A stretch of 64,000 nucleotides of DNA from Microbacterium horticulturae (GTDB lineage Bacteria; Actinomycetota; Actinomycetes; Actinomycetales; Microbacteriaceae), in NCBI RefSeq assembly GCF_029094505.1, contig NZ_CP119108.1, forward strand, positions 1,426,001 through 1,490,000, given 5' to 3'. Position 1 is the first letter of the stretch, and each line of letters begins with the position of its first letter. Below the pieces are notes generated by a model that ran no database searches, was not told the origin of the DNA, and was given only the letters and a program-made list of their open reading frames with translations. Shown piece by piece: positions 7,815-15,248 of the stretch. The position numbers and the translations under genes were made by a program.

Positions 7815-8555
7815 TCAATCCGGGAGAATCCTACCTTGAACCTCCGACACCGCCTCATCCGGACGGGCTCGCTCCAGGGACCGGACGATGGCGACAGCGA
7901 GCGCTTCGGGCTCCGACAGCTGCGGCCAATGCCCGGTGTCGAGATGCACGACCTCGACATCGCGGATCCCCGTCAACTCGTCCTCCCAGGGCGCCCAGCG
8001 CGCCAATTCATTTCGCAGTGCGATCTCGTCCTGCCGCCCCGACAAGAGCGTGACCGGGATGTCGCGCCGCGCCGGGTTACTCAGCTCGACAGCGTCGGTG
8101 GGCACCCGCATCGGGACGGAGCGGAGACTCACGGCATCCCGCATCTCATCGTCGAGATCGGCGATGTCGGCGCCGTCGAAGTAGTCCCAGCCCGGGAACG
8201 GGACGACGCCGTCGAGCGCGGGGAACTCCGAGATGCCGAATCCGGATGCCGGGGGCACGCTGTCGACGAAGATCACCTGCGACACATGCTCGGGGCGCGC
8301 ATCGGCGGCCGCCCAGGCGACATTTCCGCCACCCGAGTGGCCGACGATGGCCACAAGCGAGTCGCACTTGTCGATCTCGGCGACCACGGTGGCGACCCAG
8401 TCCTCGAAGCCGACGTGCGCCGCGGCAGAGACCGGCTCACCCACGCCGGGCATGGTGAGGGCATGAGGCGTGTGTCCCGCGCGTTCGAGGGCGGGGACCA
8501 CGCCGTCCCAGGATGATGCGTCCAGCCAGAGTCCGGGGACCAGGATGACGTCCAT
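7815..8555 (-). CDS. Alpha/beta-fold hydrolase
   Basis: The 246-residue protein opens with the oxyanion-hole segment ILVPGLWLDASSWDGV. It has the nucleophile elbow GHSGGG (S74), an acid in LLSGRQDEIALR (about 185-195), and the catalytic His in LDTGHWPQLSEPE (about 215-220). This is a complete triad in EstA/haloperoxidase-like order, suggesting an esterase acting on a small substrate. The ATG at 8553-8555 sits 6 nt from a TATGGT box; upstream coding in the same frame is spurious. The last 25 residues (LERARPDEAVSEV...) run into a less GC-rich stretch at 7660-7850. Substrate unknown. Confidence 0.88.
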   Translation of the reverse strand: MDVILVPGLWLDASSWDGVVPALERAGHTPHALTMPGVGEPVSAAAHVGFEDWVATVVAEIDKCDSLVAIVGHSGGGNVAWAAADARPEHVSQVIFVDSVPPASGFGISEFPALDGVVPFPGWDYFDGADIADLDDEMRDAVSLRSVPMRVPTDAVELSNPARRDIPVTLLSGRQDEIALRNELARWAPWEDELTGIRDVEVVHLDTGHWPQLSEPEALAVAIVRSLERARPDEAVSEVQGRILPD

Positions 8556-8561
8556 GTCCGC

Positions 8562-8567
8562 ACCATA
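8562..8567 (-). promoter_or_regulatory. -10 box TATGGT, leaderless type (alpha/beta hydrolase)
   Basis: TATGGT on the minus strand, a 6-nt gap, then the ATG of the hydrolase gene. This fixes the start codon independently of protein comparison. Confidence 0.5.
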
Positions 8568-8611
8568 ACGCGCCGCGGCGACATCGGAGCGGAGAACGCC
8601 CGGTGTTCCGC

Positions 8612-9256
8612 TCAGCGAGCGGGCGACGGCAACAGCGGCACGACCTGTGACAGATCGACCGGGCCGACGACCAGGTCGGCCTGGGCGCGCACTGCGGGCT
8701 TCGCGTTGAACGCCAGGCCGAGAGCGGCGGCCGCCATCATCTGCAGGTCGTTCGCTCCGTCGCCGATGGCCAGCGTGCACGACATGGGCACGTCGTGATC
8801 CGCGGCCCATTCGCGGAGAGCTGCGGCCTTGCCCGCGGCATCCACTATCGTCCCGTCCACCCGACCGCTGAGCACCCCGCCATCGACCTCGAGGCGGTTG
8901 GCGCGCCAGACGTCCACGCCCAAGCGCGGCGCGAGCGCGTCGAGAATCTCGTGGAACCCGCCCGACACGACGCCGACGACACCGCCGCGCGCGTGCACGG
9001 CGTCGATCAGCTCGGTGACGCCGGGCGTGGGCTCGATGCGCGCCAGAACGCGCTCGAACGCCGACACCGGCACGCCCGCGAGCGCCTCGGCGCGCGAGCG
9101 CAGGCTCGCCGCGAAGTCGACCTCGCCGCGCATCGCGGCCTCGGTCGCCGCGGCCACCTCGGCACCACGGCCGACTTCATCGGCGATGAGCTCGATCACC
9201 TCATTGCGGATGAGGGTGGAATCGGCATCGAGGACGACGAGAAGACGCGCAGACAC
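8612..9256 (-). CDS. serB: Phosphoserine phosphatase
   Basis: The 214-residue HAD enzyme has the DxDxT nucleophile motif (D10, D12, T14 in DADST), the SerB-specific Glu (NEVIELIADEVG), motif II VVSGGFHE (about 97-104), the Lys in AAGKAAAL and motif IV AIGDGANDLQM (about 165-175). It dephosphorylates phosphoserine in the last step of serine synthesis. It is a short form: the N-terminal ACT domains of some actinobacterial SerB proteins are missing, so allosteric serine control through ACT is not expected. The GTG start lies 6 nt from a TACTGT box. Confidence 0.92.
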   Translation of the reverse strand: MSARLLVVLDADSTLIRNEVIELIADEVGRGAEVAAATEAAMRGEVDFAASLRSRAEALAGVPVSAFERVLARIEPTPGVTELIDAVHARGGVVGVVSGGFHEILDALAPRLGVDVWRANRLEVDGGVLSGRVDGTIVDAAGKAAALREWAADHDVPMSCTLAIGDGANDLQMMAAAALGLAFNAKPAVRAQADLVVGPVDLSQVVPLLPSPAR

Positions 9257-9262
9257 CCGACC

Positions 9263-9268
9263 ACAGTA
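9263..9268 (-). promoter_or_regulatory. -10 box TACTGT, leaderless type (serB)
   Basis: TACTGT on the minus strand is followed by a 6-nt gap and the GTG of serB. It lies in the 21-bp gap after glgC, so serB can be transcribed independently of glgC. Confidence 0.5.
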
Positions 9269-9277
9269 CCGGGCAGG

Positions 9278-10516
9278 TCACGCCTCGATGCGCACGCCCT
9301 TGCCCACCACAGTGATGCCCGAATCGGTCACGGTGAAGCCACGTTCGAGGTCACGCTCGCGATCCACTCCCACGGTCGCGCGGTCGGCGAGCACGACGTT
9401 CTTGTCGAGGATCGCCCGGTGCACGCGCGCGCCCTGACCGACTTGCACGTGATCGAAGACGACCGAATCGGTGATCGTCGATCCGCCGGCGGCCAGGTTC
9501 CACGGGCCGATGACGCTGCGCTCGAGGTGCGTGCCCGACAGCACCGACCCCAGCGAGACGATGGAGTCGATCGCGTTGCCGATGCGGCCCACCGAGTCGC
9601 GCACGAACTTCGCCGGCGGCGAGTTCACGGTCTGCGAGTGGATCGGCCACGCCATGTTGTAGAGGTTGAAGACCGGCAGCGTGGAGATGAGGTCCATGTG
9701 CGCGTCGAAGAACGAGTCGATCGTCCCCACGTCGCGCCAGTATGCGCGGTCGCGGTCGTTCGACCCGGGCACGTCGTTGTGCTTCATGTCGTAGACGCCG
9801 GCCTCGCCCCGCTCGACGAAGTAGGGCACGATGTCGCCGCCCATGTCGTGATTGCTCGTGGCGTCTTCGCCGTCGTCAGTGACCGCTTCGATGAGGGCAT
9901 CGGCGTCGAAGATGTAGTTTCCCATCGACGCCAGCACCTCGTGCGGAGCGTCGGGGAGGCCCTCCGGGTTCTGCGGCTTCTCGAGGAACTGCTGGATGCG
10001 CCCGTTCTCGTCGGCGTCGATGACGCCGAACTGGTCCGCCAGCGAGATGGGCTGACGGATGCCGGCGACGGTCGCACGCGCGCCCGAGGCGATGTGCGCG
10101 TCGAGCATCTGACGGAAGTCCATGCGGTACACGTGGTCCGCCCCGATGACGATGACGATGTCGGGCTGCTCGTCGTTGAGGAGGTTCAAGCTCTGCAGGA
10201 TCGCGTCGGCCGAACCCGTGAACCACCGCTTGCCCAGTCGTTGCTGGGCCGGCACCGTCGCCACGTATGAGTCGAGCAGCGCCGACATGCGCCAGGTCTG
10301 CGAGACGTGCCGGTCGAGGCTGTGCGACTTGTACTGCGTCAGCACGACGATCTGTCGCAGGCCCGAATTGATGAGGTTCGAGATCGCGAAGTCGATGAGC
10401 CGATACTGCCCGCCGAACGGGACGGCCGGCTTCGCCCGGTCCGCTGTCAGCGGCATCAGTCGCTTGCCCTCACCGCCGGCGAGGATGATTCCGAAGACCT
10501 TTGGTGCGGCTGGCAT
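9278..10516 (-). CDS. glgC: Glucose-1-phosphate adenylyltransferase
   Basis: The 412-residue enzyme makes ADP-glucose from glucose-1-phosphate and ATP. The N-terminal nucleotidyltransferase domain has [20 protein letters not shown], the [10 protein letters not shown] Lys, and the substrate-binding signatures [11 protein letters not shown] and GADHVYRMD. The C-terminal left-handed beta-helix (about 290-400) has hexapeptide repeats ending in [12 protein letters not shown]. It is divergent from the GT4 glycogen synthase at 10563, the classical actinobacterial glgC/glgA pair for the GlgC-GlgM-GlgE alpha-glucan route. The ATG has a TAGTGT box 6 nt upstream, so the mRNA is probably leaderless. Confidence 0.96.
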   Translation of the reverse strand: MPAAPKVFGIILAGGEGKRLMPLTADRAKPAVPFGGQYRLIDFAISNLINSGLRQIVVLTQYKSHSLDRHVSQTWRMSALLDSYVATVPAQQRLGKRWFTGSADAILQSLNLLNDEQPDIVIVIGADHVYRMDFRQMLDAHIASGARATVAGIRQPISLADQFGVIDADENGRIQQFLEKPQNPEGLPDAPHEVLASMGNYIFDADALIEAVTDDGEDATSNHDMGGDIVPYFVERGEAGVYDMKHNDVPGSNDRDRAYWRDVGTIDSFFDAHMDLISTLPVFNLYNMAWPIHSQTVNSPPAKFVRDSVGRIGNAIDSIVSLGSVLSGTHLERSVIGPWNLAAGGSTITDSVVFDHVQVGQGARVHRAILDKNVVLADRATVGVDRERDLERGFTVTDSGITVVGKGVRIEA

Positions 10517-10522
10517 GGCACC

Positions 10523-10528
10523 ACACTA
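10523..10528 (-). promoter_or_regulatory. -10 box TAGTGT, leaderless type (glgC)
   Basis: TAGTGT on the minus strand with a 6-nt gap to the glgC ATG. It lies back to back with the glgA -10 (10550-10555) within a 46-bp divergent region, so the two polymerases would compete. Confidence 0.55.
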
Positions 10529-10549
10529 GGCCCAACCGCGGCCCTGTAC

Positions 10550-10555
10550 TAGCGT
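10550..10555 (+). promoter_or_regulatory. -10 box TAGCGT, leaderless type (glgA)
   Basis: TAGCGT is followed by 7 nt and the glgA ATG. No ribosome-binding sequence is present between the box and the start codon. Confidence 0.5.
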
Positions 10556-10562
10556 TCCTGAC

Positions 10563-11768
10563 ATGCGCGTCGACATCGTGACGAAGGAATACCCGCCGGA
10601 GATCTACGGAGGCGCCGGAGTACACGTCGCCGAGCTCGTGAAGGCGATGAGACAGGATGCTTCAGCCGCTCTCGATGTGAGGGTCAGAGCGTTCGGCGCC
10701 GAGCGCGACGAGTCCGGCACGAGCTCCTACGCGGTGCCCGCGGAGTTGGCCGGCGCGAACCCCGCGATCCAGACCCTCGGCACGGACCTGGCCATCGTGT
10801 CGGACGTGGCCGGAGCCGATGTCGTGCACTCGCACACCTGGTACGCGAACTTCGCCGGGCACGTGGCATCCCTCCTGCACGGCATCCCGCACGTGATCAC
10901 CGCGCACAGCCTCGAGCCGTTGCGCCCGTGGAAGGCCGAGCAGCTGGGCGGCGGCTACGCGGTCTCGAGCTTCATCGAGCGCTCCGCATACGCGTCGGCC
11001 GCGGCCATCGTCGCCGTCTCGGACGGAATGCGCTCTGACATCCTGCGCAGCTATCCCGAGCTCGACCCCGGCAAGGTGCGTGTCATCTACAACGGCATCG
11101 ACGTGCAGGAGTGGCATCCCGTCGACGATCCCGCGGTGCTTGCCAAGCACGGCATCGATCCTTCGCGTCCGTCGGTGGTGTTCGTCGGGCGGATCACCCG
11201 GCAGAAGGGGCTGCCCTATTTCCTGCGCGCCGCAGAGCGCCTGCCCTCCGACGTGCAGCTCGTGCTGTGCGCGGGCGCCCCCGACACTCCGCAGATCATG
11301 GAAGAGGTACAGGGGCTCGTCCGCGGGTTGCAGTCCACCCGCGAGGGCGTCGTCTGGATCGAGGAGTTTCTGCCGCGCCACGAGCTGTGCACGATTCTCG
11401 GACAGGCGACGGCCTTCGTCTGTCCGTCGATCTACGAGCCGCTGGGCATCGTGAACCTCGAGGCCATGGCGTGCGGAGCGGCCGTCGTGGCCACGGCGAC
11501 CGGCGGCATCCCCGAGGTGGTCGTCGACGGCGTGACCGGGCGGCTCGTGCCCATCGACCAGGCCGACGATGGCACCGGCACGCCGCACGACCCGGAGCGG
11601 TTCGTCGCCGATCTCGCCGCGACGCTCACCGAGGTGGCCACCGATCCGGAGGCCGCAGAACGGTACGGGCAGGCCGGCCGTGAACGCGCTGCGCGTGACT
11701 TCAGCTGGGCGACGATCGCCGAGCAGACCGCGGCGCTGTACGCGGAGTTGCTCGCCGGTGACAAGTAG
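10563..11768 (+). CDS. glgA: GT4 glycogen synthase / maltose-1-phosphate synthase (GlgA/GlgM type)
   Basis: The 401-residue GT-B glycosyltransferase belongs to the short actinobacterial type. The N-terminal domain has KEYPPEIYGGAGVHVAEL, and the C-terminal domain has FVGRITRQKGLPYFL, the nucleotide-sugar site SIYEPLGIVNLEAMACG with the E-x7-E pair, and GGIPEVVVDG. In mycobacteria the orthologue (Rv1212c, GlgM) joins ADP-glucose to glucose-1-phosphate to form maltose-1-phosphate for GlgE, as well as having weaker glycogen synthase activity. Divergent pairing with glgC supports that role. Databases usually call it glycogen synthase; the exact acceptor is inferred. Confidence 0.92.
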   Translation: MRVDIVTKEYPPEIYGGAGVHVAELVKAMRQDASAALDVRVRAFGAERDESGTSSYAVPAELAGANPAIQTLGTDLAIVSDVAGADVVHSHTWYANFAGHVASLLHGIPHVITAHSLEPLRPWKAEQLGGGYAVSSFIERSAYASAAAIVAVSDGMRSDILRSYPELDPGKVRVIYNGIDVQEWHPVDDPAVLAKHGIDPSRPSVVFVGRITRQKGLPYFLRAAERLPSDVQLVLCAGAPDTPQIMEEVQGLVRGLQSTREGVVWIEEFLPRHELCTILGQATAFVCPSIYEPLGIVNLEAMACGAAVVATATGGIPEVVVDGVTGRLVPIDQADDGTGTPHDPERFVADLAATLTEVATDPEAAERYGQAGRERAARDFSWATIAEQTAALYAELLAGDK

Positions 11769-11771
11769 GCT
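11766..11771 (+). promoter_or_regulatory. -10 box TAGGCT, leaderless type (ABC ATPase)
   Basis: TAGGCT overlaps the TAG stop of glgA, and a 7-nt gap leads to the ATG at 11779. The downstream ATPase gene therefore need not be part of a glgA operon. Confidence 0.5.
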
Positions 11772-11778
11772 TGAAGGC

Positions 11779-12582
11779 ATGCCTCAGGTCCTCGAGTTCT
11801 CCGACGTCGTCGTCCGCCGAAACGCCCGGGACATCGTCGATCATGTCGACTGGTCGGTCACCGATGATCAGCGCTGGGTCATTCTCGGTGCCAACGGCGC
11901 AGGCAAGACCACACTGCTGCAGCTCGCCTCGACACTGCTGCACCCCACGAGCGGCGGCGTGACGATCCTCGATGAGCGTCTCGGTCACACCGACGTGTTC
12001 GAGCTGCGTCCGCGCATCGGTTTCGCGTCGACGGCGATGGCGCGCCGCGTGCCGCCGGAGGAGACAGTGCTCGACGTCGTCATGACGGCCGCATACTCGG
12101 TGGTCGGGCGCTGGAACGAGACCTACGAGGACATCGACGAGCGCCGCGCGCTGCGGGTACTGGCGGAGTGGAAGCTCGATCATCTCGCCGACCGGACCTT
12201 CGGCACCCTCTCGGAGGGGGAGCAGAAGCGGGTGCAGATCGCCCGCGCGGTGATGACCGACCCCGAACTGCTGCTGCTCGACGAGCCGAGCGCGAGTCTC
12301 GATCTGGGCGCCCGCGAAGAGCTGCTGCAACTGCTCGGCGGCTATGCGCAGGCACCGACGACGCCCGCGATGGTCATGGTCACCCACCACGTCGAGGAGA
12401 TCCCCGTCGGTTTCACGCACGTGCTGCTGTTGCGCGAAGGCTCGGTGGTGGCCGCGGGGCCGCTGGCGAGCGTCCTGACCGCGGAGAATCTCAGCGCGAC
12501 CTTCGGCATGCCGATCACCCTCACCGCCACCGATGGACGGTACGCCGCACGGGCCGCGTCGGCGGATGCCTCCGACAACTGA
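11779..12582 (+). CDS. ABC transporter ATP-binding protein
   Basis: A 267-residue single ABC ATPase with Walker A ILGANGAGKTTLL (about 38-50), Q-loop region, signature LSEGEQKRVQIARAVM, Walker B LLLDEPSASLD and switch His in VMVTHHVEEIP. The LSEGE variant and the MVTHHVEEIP context match the ModF/YlmA-like stand-alone ATPases. No permease is adjacent, so either the partner is elsewhere or it is not a transporter subunit. The start at 11779 follows a TAGGCT box; the longer in-frame reading is shadow of glgA. A TAGAAT promoter for rpmE2 begins on its last bases. Confidence 0.88.
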   Translation: MPQVLEFSDVVVRRNARDIVDHVDWSVTDDQRWVILGANGAGKTTLLQLASTLLHPTSGGVTILDERLGHTDVFELRPRIGFASTAMARRVPPEETVLDVVMTAAYSVVGRWNETYEDIDERRALRVLAEWKLDHLADRTFGTLSEGEQKRVQIARAVMTDPELLLLDEPSASLDLGAREELLQLLGGYAQAPTTPAMVMVTHHVEEIPVGFTHVLLLREGSVVAAGPLASVLTAENLSATFGMPITLTATDGRYAARAASADASDN

Positions 12583-12588
12583 TAGAAT
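12583..12588 (+). promoter_or_regulatory. -10 box TAGAAT for rpmE2
   Basis: TAGAAT directly follows the ABC ATPase stop codon and gives a leader of about 50 nt containing AAGGAAA 7 nt before the rpmE2 ATG. No Zur-type palindrome is visible in the leader, although type B L31 genes are often Zur-controlled. Confidence 0.5.
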
Positions 12589-12644
12589 CGATCCTTGGTG
12601 CTCCGGCGCCGTAGATTTCCCTTCCGTACTCGCAAGGAAACCCA

Positions 12645-12899
12645 ATGAAGACTGACATCCACCCCGACTACCACGCCGTCGTTTTCCGCGACCTCGGTTC
12701 GGGCGAGACCTTCCTGACCCGCTCCACCGCGACGAGCGACAAGACCATCGAGCTCGACGGTGCCGAGTACCCGGTCATCGACGTCGAGATCTCTTCGGCG
12801 TCGCACCCGTTCTACACGGGCAAGCAGCGCATCCTCGACTCGGCCGGCCGCGTCGAGAAGTTCAACCAGCGCTTCAAGGGCTTCGGCGGCGCCAAGTAG
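12645..12899 (+). CDS. rpmE2: 50S ribosomal protein L31, type B
   Basis: This 84-residue ribosomal protein starts [16 protein letters not shown] and contains the family block HPFYTGKQR. It has no cysteines, so it is the zinc-independent C-minus form that can replace zinc-binding L31 when zinc is scarce. It has its own -10, a purine-rich AAGGAAA site, and a strong stem-loop terminator immediately downstream, so it forms a single-gene transcript. Identification is secure. Confidence 0.97.
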   Translation: MKTDIHPDYHAVVFRDLGSGETFLTRSTATSDKTIELDGAEYPVIDVEISSASHPFYTGKQRILDSAGRVEKFNQRFKGFGGAK

Positions 12900-12913
12900 G
12901 CTCAGCCGTTCGC

Positions 12914-12939
12914 AAAGGCCCCGCCTCGGCGGGGCCTTT
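12914..12939 (+). terminator. Rho-independent terminator after rpmE2
   Basis: Perfect 12-bp arms (12914-12925, AAAGGCCCCGCC; 12928-12939) enclose a tiny loop, with AAA/TTT flanks on both sides. The A-tract and T-tract make it active in either orientation, so it may also stop the convergent exonuclease transcript. Confidence 0.9.
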
Positions 12940-12960
12940 CGCATGCCCGGGAGGCACGTG

Positions 12961-13680
12961 TCAGCGGATCGGCCAGCTGCCGTCGAGCTTCTCGGCGGGA
13001 TCGATGCGCCCGATGCGCACAAAGTACGCTGTGAGACTCTCGGCCTGATCGCGCGCCCACCCGATCTGCTGGGTGTGCAGTTCTGCGGCCGTGGCCGGCA
13101 GAGCATCGGGAAAGCGTTGCGCGAGCGCGAGCGCCACGCGGCCGGCGGCCACCGCATCGGCGCAGGCCTCGTGTGCGTCGTCGCCGAGCATCACCGCGTA
13201 GTGGGCAGCGACCGCGGTGAGGGTGCGCTTACCGCGGCGGTAGCGATCGCACGCCTTGTCGATGACGAGCGGGTCGATCACTGGAGACGGTGTTGCGATC
13301 GGCTCGACGCCGTGACGCGCCGCCTCGTGGGCGAGCAGTGAGAAGTCGAACGGGGCGTTGTACGCGACGATCGGGATGCCGGCCTCGAACAGCGCGCGCA
13401 GCGCCGCCGTCACCTCGGCCACGACCGCGGCGGCCGCTCGCCCCTCGGCACGTGCGCGTGCCGTCGTCACGCCGTGGACGGCGGCCGCGGCATCCGGAAT
13501 CTCCACACCGGGATCCGCGATCCAGTCGTGTGCGTCGAGCACGAGCCCCTGACCGTCGAGCAGTCCGACGTGCGCGGTGACGACGCGATCCTGTGTGACG
13601 TCGATGCCCGTCGTCTCGAGGTCGAACACCCCCACCCGCGTCGACCATTCCGGTGCGATGAAGAGGGGCAGTTCGTCCAT
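12961..13680 (-). CDS. DnaQ-like 3'-5' exonuclease (DEDDh)
   Basis: The 239-residue protein has an exonuclease domain with all DEDDh motifs: Exo I FDLETTG (D20, E22), Exo II NAPFDFSLL (about 115-123) and Exo III DDAHEACADAVAAG with the catalytic His-x4-Asp. The C-terminal tail (AELHTQQIGWARDQAESL ... FVRIGRIDP) matches the actinobacterial family annotated as 3'-5' exonuclease. It is not fused to a polymerase, so it may act as a proofreading subunit or in repair and RNA trimming. The ATG at 13678-13680 is preceded by TACCGT with a 7-nt gap; more upstream reading is low-complexity shadow. Confidence 0.9.
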   Translation of the reverse strand: MDELPLFIAPEWSTRVGVFDLETTGIDVTQDRVVTAHVGLLDGQGLVLDAHDWIADPGVEIPDAAAAVHGVTTARARAEGRAAAAVVAEVTAALRALFEAGIPIVAYNAPFDFSLLAHEAARHGVEPIATPSPVIDPLVIDKACDRYRRGKRTLTAVAAHYAVMLGDDAHEACADAVAAGRVALALAQRFPDALPATAAELHTQQIGWARDQAESLTAYFVRIGRIDPAEKLDGSWPIR

Positions 13681-13687
13681 GCCGCCC

Positions 13688-13693
13688 ACGGTA
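13688..13693 (-). promoter_or_regulatory. -10 box TACCGT, leaderless type (exonuclease)
   Basis: TACCGT on the minus strand with a 7-nt gap to the exonuclease ATG, back to back with the promoter of the divergent hydrolase 40 bp away. Confidence 0.45.
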
Positions 13694-13733
13694 TGCCACG
13701 CCTCCGACATCCGGAGCCGGCATGCCGGGTCCG

Positions 13734-13739
13734 TAGACT
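13734..13739 (+). promoter_or_regulatory. -10 box TAGACT, leaderless type (alpha/beta hydrolase)
   Basis: TAGACT, then 6 nt, then the GTG at 13746. The same hexamer at the same distance recurs before mnmA, ligA, gatC, the SRPBCC gene and the lipoprotein at 53395. Confidence 0.6.
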
Positions 13740-13745
13740 TCCAGG

Positions 13746-14633
13746 GTGAGTGCATCCAGTCCCTACGCCCGACAGCTCGCGGCGATCCCCGTGCGGCGCC
13801 GCGAGGCCGAGGTCCTGGGTGGAACGACCGCCTACTGGGAGTACGGACCGGAGGACGCCGCGACCACGATCCTCGCGGTGCACGGCTTCCGCGGCGAGCA
13901 TCACGGGCTCGAGCCGATCGTGGCACAGCTGCCCGACGTGCGGTTCCTCTCGCCCGATCTGCCCGGCTTCGGCGAAAGCGCGCCGCTGCCGGGGCGTACG
14001 CACGATCTGGACGCGTACGTCGACTGGCTGACGGCCTTCGCCGCGGCGGTCGCGCCCGGCGCCGTGGTGCTCGGACACAGCTTCGGATCGATCGTCGCGT
14101 CGGCCGGGGTGGCGCGCGGCCTTCCCACGCCCCGGCTCGTCCTCGTGAACCCGATCGGCGCGCCCGCACTGTCAGGGCCACGCGGCGTGTTCACCCGCCT
14201 CGCGGTGTTCTACTACTGGGCGGGTGCGAAGCTGCCGGCGGGGCTGGGGGAGGCACTGCTGCGCAACCGTCTCATCGTGCGCGTGATGAGCCTGGCGATG
14301 GTGAAGACGAAGGATGCCGCGCTCCGACGCTTCGTGCACGACCAGCACGACACCTACTTCTCGCGGTTCGCCGACCGCGACGTGCTGCACGACGCGTTCG
14401 TGACGAGCGTGTCGCACGACGTGCGCGAGTCGGCCGCCCGCATCAGGCAGCCGACGCTGCTGATCGCCGCGCAGCGCGACGACATCACGCCGATCGAGAA
14501 GGAACGGGAGCTGGCGACCCTGTTCGCCGAGGCGGAACTCGTCGAGATCCCCGAGGTCGGGCACCTCATCCACTACGAGACGCCGCAGGCGGCGGCCGAA
14601 GCGATCAGGCGGTTTCTCGCGCCAACCCCATGA
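13746..14633 (+). CDS. Alpha/beta-fold hydrolase
   Basis: The 295-residue protein has an HGFRGEHHGLEP oxyanion segment (about 46-57), the nucleophile elbow GHSFGS (S112), an acid in LIAAQRDDITPIEKE (about 243-255) and the His in PEVGHLIHYETP (about 270-280), giving a full catalytic triad. A helical lid of about 60 residues follows the elbow. The substrate is unknown; family members include ester hydrolases and haloperoxidase-like enzymes. The GTG start is fixed by a TAGACT box 6 nt upstream. Its 3' end overlaps the 3' end of the convergent Lrp gene by 29 bp, so read-through of either gene makes antisense RNA to the other. Confidence 0.88.
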   Translation: MSASSPYARQLAAIPVRRREAEVLGGTTAYWEYGPEDAATTILAVHGFRGEHHGLEPIVAQLPDVRFLSPDLPGFGESAPLPGRTHDLDAYVDWLTAFAAAVAPGAVVLGHSFGSIVASAGVARGLPTPRLVLVNPIGAPALSGPRGVFTRLAVFYYWAGAKLPAGLGEALLRNRLIVRVMSLAMVKTKDAALRRFVHDQHDTYFSRFADRDVLHDAFVTSVSHDVRESAARIRQPTLLIAAQRDDITPIEKERELATLFAEAELVEIPEVGHLIHYETPQAAAEAIRRFLAPTP

Positions 14634-15078
14634 GCGGGCGCACACGGTAGTCGATGACCTCGCCCATCACCAACGAGGTCTCGGTGCGTTCGACGCCCTC
14701 GATCGCGAGGATGCGGGCGTCGGTGTCGAACAGGTGCTGGGTGTCACGGCACGCGACGCGCACGAGCAGATCGACTTCGCCGGACAGGCCGTGCGCCTGC
14801 AGCACCTCGGGAACGCGGTGCAGCTCGGCCGTTATCTGCGGCAGCTCGGCCTGACGCACGGTCACGGAGATGAAGGCCTCGATGGGAAAGCCCATCGCGC
14901 TCGGCGACAGTGAGCGCTCGAAGGAGAGGAAGACGCCGGAGCGCTCGAGCCGCGCCATGCGGGCCTGGACGGTGTTGCGGCTGAGCCCCAGAGCATCGGC
15001 CAGCGCGACGACGGTCGCGCGCGGTTCGCGCGAGAGGGTCGCCAGAAGCTCAAGGTCAACGCTGTCCAGTTGGGCCAT
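14605..15078 (-). CDS. Lrp/AsnC-family regulator, probable BkdR-type
   Basis: The 157-residue protein has an N-terminal HTH (about 5-55: LDSVDLELLATLSREPRATVVALADALG, then LSRNTVQARMARLERSG) and a C-terminal RAM/AsnC effector domain (about 65-150: PIEAFISVTV ... VACRDTQHLFD ... SLVMGEVIDYRVRPL). Such proteins sense amino acids or keto acids as dimers or octamers. It is divergent from the branched-chain keto acid dehydrogenase genes, as bkdR is in Streptomyces and Pseudomonas. It is therefore the likely regulator of that operon. The ATG at 15076-15078 is preferred over a TTG 27 bp upstream because the protein then begins at the conserved HTH and a TAGTCT box lies 8 nt upstream. Confidence 0.9.
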   Translation of the reverse strand: MAQLDSVDLELLATLSREPRATVVALADALGLSRNTVQARMARLERSGVFLSFERSLSPSAMGFPIEAFISVTVRQAELPQITAELHRVPEVLQAHGLSGEVDLLVRVACRDTQHLFDTDARILAIEGVERTETSLVMGEVIDYRVRPLMGLARETA

Positions 15079-15106
15079 AGTGCGAAAGACTAGCACGGTG
15101 CCCAAC

Positions 15107-15125
15107 CATGTTTCTGTGCAACATG
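15107..15125. promoter_or_regulatory. Inverted repeat CATGTT-N7-AACATG, candidate Lrp operator
   Basis: A 19-bp palindrome with perfect 6-bp arms lies in the AT-richest part of the Lrp/bkd divergent region, about 30 bp upstream of the Lrp start and 20 bp upstream of the bkd -35. It is a plausible binding site for the adjacent Lrp/BkdR protein. Confidence 0.5.
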
Positions 15126-15145
15126 CTCAGCCGCTGTGCGGATGC

Positions 15146-15174
15146 TTGAGCTAGGTGCGAGATCGACGTAGCCT
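15146..15174 (+). promoter_or_regulatory. Promoter of the BCKDH operon
   Basis: A -35-like TTGAGC (15146-15151) and a -10-like TAGCCT (15169-15174) are separated by exactly 17 bp, giving a leader of about 70 nt that ends in AAGGAGG at 15236-15242. The spacing and the position just downstream of the candidate Lrp site support it. Confidence 0.5.
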
Positions 15175-15248
15175 CACGATATCCGGCGAAGATGCCGGCT
15201 CATCACGCGGTGCGCCTCACGAGGGACCCGCGAGAAGGAGGGATGACG

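Noticed and set aside
7094..8053. Long plus-strand ORF of 319 codons opposite the HAD and hydrolase genes
   Set aside because: Arg/Pro/Ser-rich low-complexity product, no motif, no ribosome site; it is the reverse-strand shadow of two real genes.
8795..10270. Plus-strand ORF of 491 codons opposite serB and glgC
   Set aside because: Composition is His/Arg/Val/Asp-rich as expected from the complement of GC-rich genes; glgC and serB are certain on the other strand.
12590..12644. Possible Zur operator upstream of rpmE2
   Set aside because: No AT-rich palindrome of Zur type found in the leader.
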